From Cupriavidus necator N-1 (GTDB lineage Bacteria > Pseudomonadota > Gammaproteobacteria > Burkholderiales > Burkholderiaceae): DNA of 64,000 nucleotides. The stretch is from the NCBI RefSeq assembly GCF_000219215.1, contig NC_015723.1, positions 1,860,001-1,924,000 on the forward strand. Reading direction: 5' to 3'. Made by a program: the position numbers and the translations under genes. Position 1 is the first letter of the stretch. Every line of letters starts with the position of its first letter. Under the pieces are notes generated by a model. The model did no database searches, had not been told where the DNA came from, and saw only the letters and a program-made list of their open reading frames with translations. Shown here in pieces: positions 17,389-26,564 of this stretch.

Positions 17389-17401
17389 GTTTTGTCTCCT
17401 T

Positions 17402-17415
17402 TGCAAACGTTTGCA
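17402..17415. promoter_or_regulatory. Perfect LacI-type operator TGCAAACGTTTGCA
   Basis: A 14-bp perfect palindrome with the CG centre typical of LacI-family sites, two bases from the RBS of the dioxygenase gene. A one-mismatch copy lies before the porin. The LacI gene at the far end of the same unit is the obvious candidate binder. Its position inside the leader suggests blocking of transcription or of ribosome access. Confidence 0.75.
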
Positions 17416-17626
17416 TTATCGGCGGTTCCGACGGATGGTCAAGGCCGAAATTGGTCACCAACCCGACTTGCAACGGCTGCCGCATGACCACAATCACAAT
17501 CAAAACAAGGGCGTACGGAGGACTTTCAGGAGAAACCCTAGGTGCATGCAGAGGCGCAGAATGTGGCGCATAGGCCTGTCCGAGTCCCCTGCCGATGCGG
17601 CTCTCCAACCCGTTCGCGCATGAATT

Positions 17627-17720
17627 TGTACCCGTCTGTATCACGCAGCCGCAACGATACGTGTTCCGACAGAGACACCCCTCATGCGCTACGGGCCAGA
17701 TACATCGATCGCCTTAAATG
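17627..17720 (+). promoter_or_regulatory. Duplicated control region of repeat-protein gene 2
   Basis: TGTACC (17627), TGTATC (17637), GATAC (17656) and AGATACA (17698) repeat the arrangement seen at 9547-9624 with identical spacing. A -10-like TTAAAT follows in the same context (AATGCAT). The 17416-17620 stretch between this and the dioxygenase operator shows no gene. Confidence 0.6.
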
Positions 17721-17801
17721 CATTCCGTGGCCCGGCGGCGAACCTCAACGAAGCCAGTCCCTGCCGCGCAATACCGAACCCAACCCTTAAGGAAATCGAT
17801 C

Positions 17802-18110
17802 ATGACTACCCACATCGCCAAGCGTTTTGTCTTCGCCATCGCCCTGGTTGCCGCCGCTGCCGGTGCGCAGGCCGCCGCACTGTCCCAGGCGGGCGCGCGA
17901 GACCCCTTCACCGACGGTGCCCGCTCCGTGCAAGAGGCACGCAGCCCGTACAGCGATGGCGCGCGTGCCATCGACCCGTTCACGGACGGTGCGCACAACG
18001 TTGATCCGTACTACGACGGCGCACGCACCCTGTCCGGCCTGGACCGCACCGGCGTTTCAGCGGACCCGGCGCGCAGTGTCGACCCCTATCTTGACGGCGC
18101 CTACGCCTGA
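17802..18110 (+). CDS. Small secreted protein with DPF/Y-x-DGAR repeats, copy 2
   Basis: A 102-residue paralogue of the protein at 9719. It has a signal peptide at about 1-25 (AKRFVFAIALVAAAAGAQA) and then five units of the form x-D-P-F/Y-x-D-G-A-R/H at about residues 33-41, 47-55, 57-65, 67-75 and 93-101, with the shared tail DRTGVSADPARSVDPY. No cysteine or known catalytic motif is present. The ATG follows TTAAGGAAA. An Ohr/OsmC gene begins 33 bp downstream on the same strand, so they are probably co-transcribed. That hints at a role in an oxidative or envelope stress response, but this is inference from context only. Confidence 0.85.
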   Translation: MTTHIAKRFVFAIALVAAAAGAQAAALSQAGARDPFTDGARSVQEARSPYSDGARAIDPFTDGAHNVDPYYDGARTLSGLDRTGVSADPARSVDPYLDGAYA

Positions 18111-18143
18111 ACCCCAACTCTCTGAATGACCAAGGAACGCATC

Positions 18144-18563
18144 ATGACCCGTATCGAAAAAGTGCTGTACACCGGCAAAGTCCACATCACCGCAGGCGGA
18201 CGCGACGGCGAAGCCCACAGCGACGACGGCCGGCTGAACCTTCAACTGTCCTCGCCGGGCACCAAAGGCCCGGGCACGAACCCGGAGCAATTGCTCGCCG
18301 CGGGATGGTCGGCGTGCTTTATCGGCGCGATCGGGCTGGCCGCCGGCAAGATGAAAGTGAAGCTGCCGGCCGAGCTTTCGGTCGACGCCGAAGTTGACCT
18401 GGGCAGCGCTGGCGAGGCCTATTTGCTGCAGGCCCGGCTCAATGTCCACATCCCCGGCATCGACCGTGAAGTGGCCCAGGCACTGGTGGATACCGCGCAC
18501 CGGACCTGCCCGTACTCGAAGGCCCTGCACGGCAGCATCCACGTCGAAACCAAGCTGGTCTGA
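18144..18563 (+). CDS. Ohr/OsmC-family organic hydroperoxide resistance protein
   Basis: A 139-residue Ohr-type peroxidase. The two redox cysteines are present at Cys58 (GWSACFIGAI) and Cys122 (RTCPYSK), along with the early KVLYTGKVHITAGGRDG strand and NPEQLLAAGW. Ohr proteins are dithiol peroxidases that reduce organic hydroperoxides using lipoylated partners. It sits directly behind the second repeat-protein gene. No OhrR (MarR) gene is adjacent, so control may come from the shared upstream region of the repeat-protein gene. Confidence 0.93.
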   Translation: MTRIEKVLYTGKVHITAGGRDGEAHSDDGRLNLQLSSPGTKGPGTNPEQLLAAGWSACFIGAIGLAAGKMKVKLPAELSVDAEVDLGSAGEAYLLQARLNVHIPGIDREVAQALVDTAHRTCPYSKALHGSIHVETKLV

Positions 18564-18656
18564 TGCACACGGTGACCTGCCTGAGGCATCGGGCGGGTCA
18601 TCTTCCAGAACCGAAGCGGACCCGCTATCCGGCGCAGTCGCGTTCCATGCGACGTT

Positions 18657-19553
18657 CTAGCGTTTGCGCGCGAAGAGACTCGGTGGCTGGCCGACGTGCC
18701 GGCTGAACGCGGTGCTGAAGGTACTTGCCGAGCCGTAGCCGACCCGTTCGGCAACCTCGGCGATCCCGAAGTCATGGCGACGGAGCAGGTCCTTCGCCAC
18801 AGCCATGCGCCAGGCGATCAGGTATTCCATCGGTGGCATTCCCACGGCGCGCGTGAAGCGCTCAAAAAAGGTCGAGCGCGAGAGCGCGGCCTTCTTTGCC
18901 AGTTGGGCCACTGTCCACGCGCGCGCGGGATCGGCGTGCATCTGCCGCATCGCTGACGCGAGTCGGGCATCGGCCAGGCCGCGCAGCAAGCCCGGGGGCG
19001 CATCCTCCCCCGACGTTGAGCGCAGCGCTTCGATCAGCAGCACCTCCACCAGGCGCGTGAGCACCAGCTCGCGCCCCGACCTCCGTTCACCCGATTCCTC
19101 GCCGACGAGCCGAACGATGGCCGAAAGCCGCTCGGCGCCGCGCACATGCACCAGCGCCGGCAACAGCGACACCAGTAACGCGGCATTGGACGAGTCGAAG
19201 ACAAAGTAGCCGCCGAGCAGGCGCACATCGGGACGTCCACCGCGCCTGCCGTGACGGACTTCGCCCATCGGCGCGGATGTCACCTTGGGGTCGATGCGCT
19301 CGGGCGCCACCGGCTCAAAACCCGACAAGGTGAAGCCCGGCGTTGCCGGCAGAAGCACGAAGTCGCCCGCCTCAAGCGTGAGGGCATGGTGGCCGTCGAC
19401 GGCGAGACGACAGCTGCCCTCGAGCACGGCGCAGAAGCTTGGCTGGCCGAAGTCAGCGTAGCGAACCCCCCAGCGGCCGGCGCCGCTGATGGACTTGGAG
19501 AACACGGCACGCGGCTGAAGCAGCGAAATGACTTCTGACAGGGGATCGCTCAT
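18657..19553 (-). CDS. AraC-family transcriptional regulator (cupin-type sensor)
   Basis: A 298-residue regulator with an N-terminal cupin-like sensor of the AraC_binding_2/Cupin_6 type (about 1-180: SDPLSEVISLLQPRAVFSKS; DFVLLPATPGFTLSG). The C-terminal double HTH is at about 200-297 (WTVAQLAKKAALSRSTFFERF and EVAERVGYGSASTFSTAF). Homologues normally begin MSDPLSEV, so I use the ATG at 19553; an ATG 12 codons upstream is possible. It is divergent from an SDR at 19652, the usual partner, and convergent with the Ohr gene. Confidence 0.92.
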   Translation of the reverse strand: MSDPLSEVISLLQPRAVFSKSISGAGRWGVRYADFGQPSFCAVLEGSCRLAVDGHHALTLEAGDFVLLPATPGFTLSGFEPVAPERIDPKVTSAPMGEVRHGRRGGRPDVRLLGGYFVFDSSNAALLVSLLPALVHVRGAERLSAIVRLVGEESGERRSGRELVLTRLVEVLLIEALRSTSGEDAPPGLLRGLADARLASAMRQMHADPARAWTVAQLAKKAALSRSTFFERFTRAVGMPPMEYLIAWRMAVAKDLLRRHDFGIAEVAERVGYGSASTFSTAFSRHVGQPPSLFARKR

Positions 19554-19651
19554 CGCCGGACGATTGCAAATGAAATCTGGACTTTTCATTGTAGGCAGTC
19601 CGTCGCAGCCCCGCTATCGTTGCCGACATCAAAACCACCACCGAAACCCTC

Positions 19652-20395
19652 ATGAAAACCGTGCTGATTACCGGCTGCTCCTCTGGCTATGGCCTTGAAA
19701 CCGCGCGCCACTTCCACGCGCAGGGCTGGAACGTCATCGCCACCATGCGAACGCCGAACGATGACCTGTTGCCCCGATCCCACCGGATCCGCGTGCTGGC
19801 GCTCGACGTGACGAAGCCCGACAGCATCGCCGCTGCGCTTGCAGCGAGCGGGCCCATCGACGTGCTAGTCAACAACGCGGGCATCGGCCTGTTTGGCGCC
19901 TTCGAGGCCACGCCGATGGCCACGACGCGCGAGGTGTTCGAGACCAACACCTTCGGCGTGATGGCGATGACCCAGGCGGTGCTGCCCCAGTTCCGTGCGC
20001 GCAGGTCGGGCGTGGTGGTAAACGTGACCTCGAGCACGACGCTGGCGCCGATGCCGATGGTGGCCGTCTACACCGCGAGCAAGATGGCCATCGAAGGCTT
20101 CACCGAGTCGCTCGCGTTCGAGCTCGAAGCGTTCAACGTGAGCGTGAAACTGGTCGAGCCAGGCTATGGACCGACCACGCGCTTTACCAGCAACGGGGGA
20201 CCGCGCATGGAGGGCCTGATCCCAGAGGCATACGCGTCTTTCGCGCAGCGCATCTTTGCTTCACTCTCGCAGCCGGCAGCGGTGACAACCGAGGCCGATG
20301 TGGCCGAAGCGGTTTGGCGTGCCGCCAAAGATAGGTCCGGGCTGCTTCGGTTTCCGGCAGGTGCCGATGCGGTAGCGCTGGCTCATTTGAGATAA
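19652..20395 (+). CDS. SDR-family oxidoreductase
   Basis: A 247-residue SDR with TGCSSGYG at about 7-14, NNAGIGLFG at about 73, catalytic Ser in VNVTSSTT and YTASK at about 139-143. The substitution of Cys/Tyr in the glycine motif and the ending EPGYGPTTRF are typical of the retinol-dehydrogenase-like SDR subgroup often paired with a divergent AraC gene, as here. The substrate is unknown. Confidence 0.91.
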   Translation: MKTVLITGCSSGYGLETARHFHAQGWNVIATMRTPNDDLLPRSHRIRVLALDVTKPDSIAAALAASGPIDVLVNNAGIGLFGAFEATPMATTREVFETNTFGVMAMTQAVLPQFRARRSGVVVNVTSSTTLAPMPMVAVYTASKMAIEGFTESLAFELEAFNVSVKLVEPGYGPTTRFTSNGGPRMEGLIPEAYASFAQRIFASLSQPAAVTTEADVAEAVWRAAKDRSGLLRFPAGADAVALAHLR

Positions 20396-20501
20396 GAGGC
20401 GAAGGGCGTCTCGCCGCACGAGGTATCGGAGCCCAATCACGGCCTCGCGCAATCGGATGGCCCGGATGCTGGCACATCCCGACACGCCCGAGGCATAATC
20501 G

Positions 20502-20515
20502 TGAAACTGGTTTCA
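20502..20515. promoter_or_regulatory. PtxS-type operator upstream of its own regulator gene
   Basis: TGAAACTGGTTTCA has arms matching the perfect site TGAAACCGGTTTCA found twice at 21735-21770. It lies 30 bp before the regulator ATG and just after CATAAT (20494-20499), a -10-like box, so it would cover the transcription start. This suggests autoregulation. Confidence 0.7.
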
Positions 20516-20531
20516 CCGAGACCCGAACCCT

Positions 20532-21587
20532 ATGCCGCGCCCCGTTATCCGACCTGTGTCCGACCAGAAACCCGCAGAGAAACTTACCATCCAGGACGTT
20601 GCCGACTATGCGGGCGTCTCCAAGGCAACCGTATCGCGCTACCTGAACCGGGGCGGCGAGCAGTTGTCCGCGGACGTGGAGGCGCGCGTGGCCGCGGCCA
20701 TCCGCGCGCTCGGCTATAGCCCCAGCCCGATGGCGCAGGGGCTCAAGCGCGGCAAGTCGCGCCTGATCGGCCTGGTGGTCGCCGATGTCTCCAATTCATT
20801 CTCGGTGGCCGTGCTGCGCGGCGTTGAGAAGGCCTGCCGCGACGCCGGCTATATGGTGATGCTGTTCAACCTCGGCAATGACGAGCAACTGGAGCGCGAA
20901 GCCATTCGCTCGCTGTCGGCCTACCGGGTCGAGGGCTTTATCCTGCATACGCTGGGCCACGATGCCGGCGCCCTGGCCGATGCGGCGCAGTTGGGCAAGC
21001 CAGTGGTGCTGGTCGACCGCAAGGTCGGCGACGCCGAAGTCGACCTGGTGGCCCTGGACAACCAGACCGCCGTCCAGGAAGCCGCCGGCCATCTGGTCGA
21101 AGCCGGCTACCGGCACCTGCTCTTCATCAGCGAGCCGATCAAGGCCATCAGCTCGCGCAATGAGCGGGCGCGCGCGTTCCAGGCCTTTGTCGCCGAACAC
21201 GCGGACACGGTTGGCGGGACCGTTTTTGAAGCCCAGAGAGGTGACGACGATGCCCTGGATGAAGCGCTCCGCGCGCTGCGCCGTGGCGCCGGACAGGCAC
21301 CCGTTGCCGTGCTGGCGGCCAACGCGGTGATCTCGCTGCGCGTGGCCGCATCAGCCGCCAGACTGGGGTGGCAACTTGGCGCCGACCTGGGCCTGATCGG
21401 TTTCGATGATCCGGAATGGGCTGCACTGGTTGGTCCTGGCCTCAGCGCCATTTCCCAGCCCACCGACGATATCGGGCGCGTCGCCACCAACTGCCTGATC
21501 GAGCGCCTGCAAGGCGCGCAACTGCCGCCGCGCCGGGTGCTGTTGCCCGGCACGCTGGTCACGCGCGGATCCACCCGCCGCGCCTGA
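20532..21587 (+). CDS. ptxS: LacI-family regulator, PtxS-like
   Basis: A 351-residue LacI/GalR regulator with HTH at about 18-42 (LTIQDVADYAGVSKATVSRYL), hinge SPSPMAQGLKRGKSRL, and effector domain at about 75-345 (LIGLVVADVSNSFSVAVLRG; LGLIGFDDPEWAALVGPGLS). The gene ahead of it has its own unit; downstream are genes matching the 2-ketogluconate set. The three palindromes nearby equal or nearly equal TGAAACCGGTTTCA, the site described for Pseudomonas PtxS, whose effector is 2-ketogluconate. That match, with the KguE/K/D-like genes, is why I propose ptxS. The regulator family is certain; the ligand is inference. Confidence 0.85.
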   Translation: MPRPVIRPVSDQKPAEKLTIQDVADYAGVSKATVSRYLNRGGEQLSADVEARVAAAIRALGYSPSPMAQGLKRGKSRLIGLVVADVSNSFSVAVLRGVEKACRDAGYMVMLFNLGNDEQLEREAIRSLSAYRVEGFILHTLGHDAGALADAAQLGKPVVLVDRKVGDAEVDLVALDNQTAVQEAAGHLVEAGYRHLLFISEPIKAISSRNERARAFQAFVAEHADTVGGTVFEAQRGDDDALDEALRALRRGAGQAPVAVLAANAVISLRVAASAARLGWQLGADLGLIGFDDPEWAALVGPGLSAISQPTDDIGRVATNCLIERLQGAQLPPRRVLLPGTLVTRGSTRRA

Positions 21588-21734
21588 TTGCAGAGCCCTT
21601 CCCCGCCGGCGTCCGCCGTGCCCGCCTGATCCACGCCTGCACCCGCTTCGCACGGCCTGCGGGTGCCTGACGTGCCTGTTTCCGCATCCGCCAAACGCAG
21701 TTTTTGACCGTAAGGGTTTCCACTGCTGGATCTC

Positions 21735-21770
21735 TGAAACCGGTTTCCTATAATCCTGAAACCGGTTTCA
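21735..21770 (+). promoter_or_regulatory. Twin PtxS-type operators around the kgu-operon -10 box
   Basis: TGAAACCGGTTTCC (21735-21748) and the perfect palindrome TGAAACCGGTTTCA (21757-21770) are 22 bp apart centre to centre, two helical turns. The consensus -10 TATAAT lies exactly between them (21749-21754). Binding at both would block the promoter of the ABC/kgu operon. The start codon of the first gene is 64 bp downstream. Confidence 0.85.
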
Positions 21771-21833
21771 AGACGGTGCTTGCCAAACGCTGCGACGCCA
21801 GCGACACATTCCATAACCGTGCAGGAGACATTG

Positions 21834-22637
21834 ATGAACGTCCAACGCTTGTTGCGCCGCGTAGCCGCGCCCGTGCTGACTCTACTGGTCCTGACCAGCG
21901 CCGCTTTCACCGCCCAGGCGCAGACCGTCGCCGAGATCGTCAAGAAGGGCAAGGTCACCATCGGCGTGGTGACCGGCGCCCCGCCCTTCGGCACCACGGA
22001 CGCCACCGGCAAACCCGCCGGCTATGACGTCGACGTGGCCAACCTGCTGGGCAAGTACCTGGGCGTTCCGGTCGATATCGTTCCGCTCACCTCGCCCAGC
22101 CGGATTCCGGCGCTGGAGGCCGGCAAGGTCGATTTCCTGGTCGCCACGCTGGCGCCGACGCCCGAGCGGGCGCGGGCCATCATGTTCAGTGCGCCCTACA
22201 GCGCGTTCGAGCTGACCATCTTTGCTCCCGTCGCTGCCAAGTACGCCAAGCTGACTGAGCTCGGGAAGAAGAAGGTAGGCGTGACGCGCGGCACCACGCA
22301 GGACAGCGCGCTGACCCGCCTGGCCGTGCCCGGCATGAACATCGTCCGCTTCGAGGACGATGCCACCTGCGCGCAGGCCCTGATCAGCAACCAGGTAGAA
22401 GCCATTGCCCTGCCCAATACCACCGGCAACGAGATCATGAAGGCGCGCGGCGCCGGCAAGTTCGACGCCAAGTTCGCGTTCTCGGTGCAACCCAATTCGA
22501 TGGCCGTGCGCCGCGACGCCTTCGAGCTGCGCCAATGGCTCAACACCACCATCTCCTACGTCAAGCTTAACGGCGAACTCGACGCCATTGCGCAGAAGTG
22601 GACCGGCAAGTCGCTGCCCGCGCTGCAAGCGTTCTGA
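21834..22637 (+). CDS. ABC transporter substrate-binding protein (amino-acid-type, family 3)
   Basis: A 267-residue periplasmic receptor with a signal peptide (about 1-30, ending AFTAQA) and a SBP_bac_3 fold: GKVTIGVVTGAPPFGTTDA, GYDVDVANLLGKYLGVPVD, DFLVATLAPTPERA and GVTRGTTQDSAL. Family 3 receptors bind polar amino acids or related small acids. Here it heads an operon of sugar-acid enzymes under PtxS-type operators, so the ligand may be 2-ketogluconate or a similar acid. The ATG follows AGGAGA. Position, promoter and RBS mark it as the first gene. Confidence 0.93.
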   Translation: MNVQRLLRRVAAPVLTLLVLTSAAFTAQAQTVAEIVKKGKVTIGVVTGAPPFGTTDATGKPAGYDVDVANLLGKYLGVPVDIVPLTSPSRIPALEAGKVDFLVATLAPTPERARAIMFSAPYSAFELTIFAPVAAKYAKLTELGKKKVGVTRGTTQDSALTRLAVPGMNIVRFEDDATCAQALISNQVEAIALPNTTGNEIMKARGAGKFDAKFAFSVQPNSMAVRRDAFELRQWLNTTISYVKLNGELDAIAQKWTGKSLPALQAF

Positions 22638-22691
22638 ACCAGGCCGTCTGAGGCTGCGCGCCGGCGCCAGCCGGCGCGCCAGGAGACCCGC

Positions 22692-23450
22692 ATGAACTAC
22701 CAATTCGAATGGACCCCGGTGTTGTCGCAGCTGGATCGCTTCGCGGAAGGCGCGGCGATGACGCTGGCGCTCAGCTTCGGCTCGATCCTGCTTGGCACCG
22801 CGGTCGGCACCGCCGGCGCCATTGCCGCCGCTTTTGGCAGCCCCTGGCTGCAGCGTGCCACCAGGGCATATGTCGAAGCCATCCGCAACACGCCCTTCCT
22901 GATCCAGCTCTTCATCATCTTCTTCGGCTTGCCCACCGTTGGCCTGCAGATCGATGCCGTCACCGCCGCGGTGATTGCGATGACCGTCAACCTCGGCGCT
23001 TACTCGACGGAAATCATCCGGGCCGGTCTGCAGGCGGTGCACCGTTCGCAGCTTGAAGCCGCCGCCGCGCTGGGCATGACACGCTGGCAGCTGATCCGCC
23101 ACGTCGCGCTGGTGCCGGCCTTCGAGAAGGTCTATCCGGCCCTGACCAGCCAGTTCACGCTGATGATGCTGACGTCGAGCGTGGTGTCGACGATCTCGGT
23201 GGAAGAGCTGACGGCGGTCGCCAGCCAGGTCGATTCGCAGACCTTCCGCACCTTCGAGAGCTACATCCTCGTCATGTTCATCTATATCGGGCTGGCACTG
23301 CTGCTGCGCGCCATGTTCGGGCTGATCGGCAACCTGGTGTTCAAGCGGCGCCGCGTGGTGGCGCGCGCACGAAAGCTGGCCCGCACAGCCCCGGTCATGC
23401 CGCTGGCGCAGGCGGATCTGACGGCAGCGGTTGCAGGGAGCGCGAAATGA
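22692..23450 (+). CDS. ABC transporter permease (His/Glu/Gln type), first
   Basis: A 252-residue HisM/GlnP-like inner-membrane permease. TM segments are at about 20-45, 55-75, 85-110 and 190-215. The EAA loop is LEAAAALGMTRWQLIRHVAL at about 119-138, and VEAIRNTPFLIQLFIIFFGL is the hallmark early helix. An unusual basic tail (about 218-235) follows the last helix. It overlaps the second permease by 4 bp, implying a heterodimer. Confidence 0.92.
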   Translation: MNYQFEWTPVLSQLDRFAEGAAMTLALSFGSILLGTAVGTAGAIAAAFGSPWLQRATRAYVEAIRNTPFLIQLFIIFFGLPTVGLQIDAVTAAVIAMTVNLGAYSTEIIRAGLQAVHRSQLEAAAALGMTRWQLIRHVALVPAFEKVYPALTSQFTLMMLTSSVVSTISVEELTAVASQVDSQTFRTFESYILVMFIYIGLALLLRAMFGLIGNLVFKRRRVVARARKLARTAPVMPLAQADLTAAVAGSAK

Positions 23451-24083
23451 TCACCGAGTTTTCCTGGAATCATCTTGAAATCCTGCTGCTGGCGGCACGC
23501 TGGACGCTGTGGGTGACCCTGCTCGCCTTCGTCGGCGGCACGCTGGCCGGTTTCCTGGTGGCGCTGGCGCGTACCTCCAGAAGCCCGCTGCTGCGCCTGG
23601 CCAGCACGGCCTATATCCAGGTCGTGCAAGGGACGCCGGTGCTGATCGTGCTGTTCCTGAGCTACTACGGACTCTCCGTGCTCGGGCTCAAGCTGTCGCC
23701 GATGGTCGCGGCCATGCTGGCGATGTCGATCTACGCCAGCGCCTATCTTGGCGAGATCTGGCGCGGCTGCATCGAAGCCGTGCCGCAAGGACAGTGGGAA
23801 GCCAGCGAAGCGCTCGCCCTCACCCGCTGGCAGCAGCTGCGCCACGTGGTGCTGCCGCAGGCGGTACGGCTGGCCTTGCCGCCCACGGTGGGGTTCTCGG
23901 TCCAGCTGGTCAAGAACACCTCGATCACTTCCATCATCGGCGTCATCGAACTGACCCGCGCCGGCCAGCTGATCAACAACGCGACCTTCCAGCCCTTCGC
24001 GGTCTTCGTCGTCGTCGCACTTGTCTACTTCGCGCTCTGCTTCCCGCTTTCGGCGGCGGCCCGGCGCATGGAAAGGAGGTTCC

Positions 24084-24097
<14 letters not shown>
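23447..24097 (+). CDS. ABC transporter permease (His/Glu/Gln type), second
   Basis: A 216-residue HisQ/GlnP-like permease: an early helix WTLWVTLLAFVGGTLAGFLV, the signature YIQVVQGTPVLIVLFLSYYG, and the EAA loop WEASEALALTRWQQLRHVVL at about 117-136. The start overlaps the first permease (ATGA) and the end overlaps the ATPase gene, so the transporter is translated as one block. With the first permease it forms the channel of the importer. Confidence 0.92.
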
Positions 24098-24814
<717 letters not shown>

Positions 24815-24818
<4 letters not shown>

Positions 24819-25603
24819 GCCAGTGGCAAGCAGATGGTGCTTCGCGCCCGCCGGTGCTGATCTCGCTGACGGCCTATGGCGCCGACCTCGCCCTTCGCGA
24901 CGGGCAGGCTGCGCTCGCGCGGATTGCCGCGGCAGCCGGCGCGGACGGCGTGGAATTCCGCGGCGAACTCCAGCGCGGGCACAAGGATGAAGTCATTGAA
25001 CAGCGCGAGGTCGCCCAGCAGCATGGGCTGAGCGTGGTCTGGTCCAGCCCGGAAGGCCTCTGGAATGACGCAGGCAGCCTCGATGCCGCCGCGCTCGACC
25101 GTGCCTTCACCACCGCGCTGGCGCTCGGTGCGACCCGGGTCAAGATGTCGCTTGGCGGCTATCGGGAAGGCATGGCGCTGGAAGCATTGCTTCCCTGGCT
25201 GCGGCACGATGGCATCGAACTGGTCGTGGAAAACGACCAGACCGCCCAGGCCGGCACCGTGCCGCCGCTGCGCGACTTCTTCGCGCGTACCAGGGCGCTC
25301 AGCAAGACCGTGCCGATGACCTTCGACATGGGCAACTGGCACTGGACCGGCGAAGACCCACTCGACGCCGCGCAGGTCCTCGGCGCCGGCGTCGGCTACG
25401 TGCACTGCAAAGGCGTGCAGCGCACGCCTGCCAAATGGATCGCGGTGCCGCTTGACCAGTCGGCGGCACCCTGGCGCAGCGTCTTGCGCCGCCTGCCCAC
25501 GCACGTTGCGCGTGCGATCGAATTCCCGCTGCAAGGCGAAGATCTGGTGCAGGTCACGCGCGGTCATGTCGAACTGCTGCGTTCGGTGGAGGTCCCCGCA
25601 TGA
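24815..25603 (+). CDS. kguE: Sugar-phosphate isomerase/epimerase-like TIM barrel, KguE-like
   Basis: A 262-residue xylose-isomerase-like TIM barrel (AP_endonuc_2 fold): VLISLTAYGADLALRDGQAA, ADGVEFRGEL, the metal-site region IELVVENDQT with Glu, MTFDMGNWHWTGEDP with Asp/His, and VGYVHCKGVQ with His. In Pseudomonas the first gene of the 2-ketogluconate operon, kguE, encodes such a protein, thought to help in 2-ketogluconate use. Here it is followed at once (4-bp overlap) by the sugar-acid kinase and the reductase, in the same order. The fold is clear; the KguE assignment rests on context. Confidence 0.82.
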
Positions 25604-26544
25604 GCACCGATCTTGACGTAGTCACCCTGGGCGAGGCGATGCTGATGCTGGTCGCCGGCGAAGCCGGGCCGCTCGAAGGCGCGCAGACCTTCCACAAGCG
25701 CACCGCCGGTGCCGAGACCAACGTGGCCATCGGCCTGTCGCGCCTGGGCCTGAAGGTCGGATGGGCCAGCCGGTTGGGCGACGACTCGATGGCCCGCTAC
25801 CTGCTCGGTGAAGTGCAGCGCGAAGGCGTGGATTGCAGCCAGGTGGTGTGCGCGCCCGGTGAACGCACCGGCTTCCAGTTCAAGGGCCGGGTCGACGACG
25901 GCAGCGATCCTCCCGTCGAATACCACCGCCGCGGCTCGGCGGCGAGCCGCATGAACCCGGAACACCTCGACGGCAGGTGGCTGCGGCGCTCGCGGCATCT
26001 GCACGTCACCGGCGTGTTCCCCGCGCTGGCCGCAGGCACGCAGGCTGCCACGCGCCAGGCCATCGCCACCATGCAAGCCGCCGGCCGCACGATCTCGTTC
26101 GATCCCAACCTGCGGCCCACGCTGTGGGCCACGCCCGAGTTGATGCGGGAGACGCTGAACGACCTGGCGCAGCAGTGCGACTGGGTGCTGCCCGGCATCG
26201 AAGAGGGCCGCTTTCTCACCGGCCACGCCGAGCCGGAACGCATTGCCGCCTTCTACCGTGCGCGCGGCGCCAGGCTGGTGGTGGTGAAGCTTGGAGCCGA
26301 CGGCGCCTATTTCGATGGCGAAGGCGGCACCGGCCATGTCGAGGCATTCAGCGTCGAGCGTGTCGTCGACACCGTTGGTGCCGGCGATGGCTTTGCCGTG
26401 GGCGTGATCAGCGCGCTGCTGGAGGGCCGGTCAGTAAGCGACGCCGTCCGGCGCGGCGCCTGGATCGGCGCCCGCGCGGTGCAGGTGCGGGGCGATACCG
26501 AAGGCCTGCCGACCCATGCCCAGCTGGCGGCCGCCAGTTTGTGA
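25600..26544 (+). CDS. kguK: PfkB-family sugar-acid kinase, 2-ketogluconokinase-like
   Basis: A 314-residue ribokinase-fold kinase. The N-terminal VVTLGEAMLMLV and AGAETNVAIGLSRLG bind sugar, FDPNLRPTLW is the middle strand, and VDTVGAGDGFAVGVISALLE (about 247-266) carries the anion hole and the catalytic Asp. The sequence style is that of 2-keto-3-deoxygluconate and 2-ketogluconate kinases. Placed between KguE-like and KguD-like genes, it most likely makes 2-keto-6-phosphogluconate. 2-Keto-3-deoxygluconokinase (KdgK) is the alternative. Confidence 0.87.
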   Translation: MSTDLDVVTLGEAMLMLVAGEAGPLEGAQTFHKRTAGAETNVAIGLSRLGLKVGWASRLGDDSMARYLLGEVQREGVDCSQVVCAPGERTGFQFKGRVDDGSDPPVEYHRRGSAASRMNPEHLDGRWLRRSRHLHVTGVFPALAAGTQAATRQAIATMQAAGRTISFDPNLRPTLWATPELMRETLNDLAQQCDWVLPGIEEGRFLTGHAEPERIAAFYRARGARLVVVKLGADGAYFDGEGGTGHVEAFSVERVVDTVGAGDGFAVGVISALLEGRSVSDAVRRGAWIGARAVQVRGDTEGLPTHAQLAAASL

Positions 26545-26564
26545 AGCCACAGCAAGGATTACCC

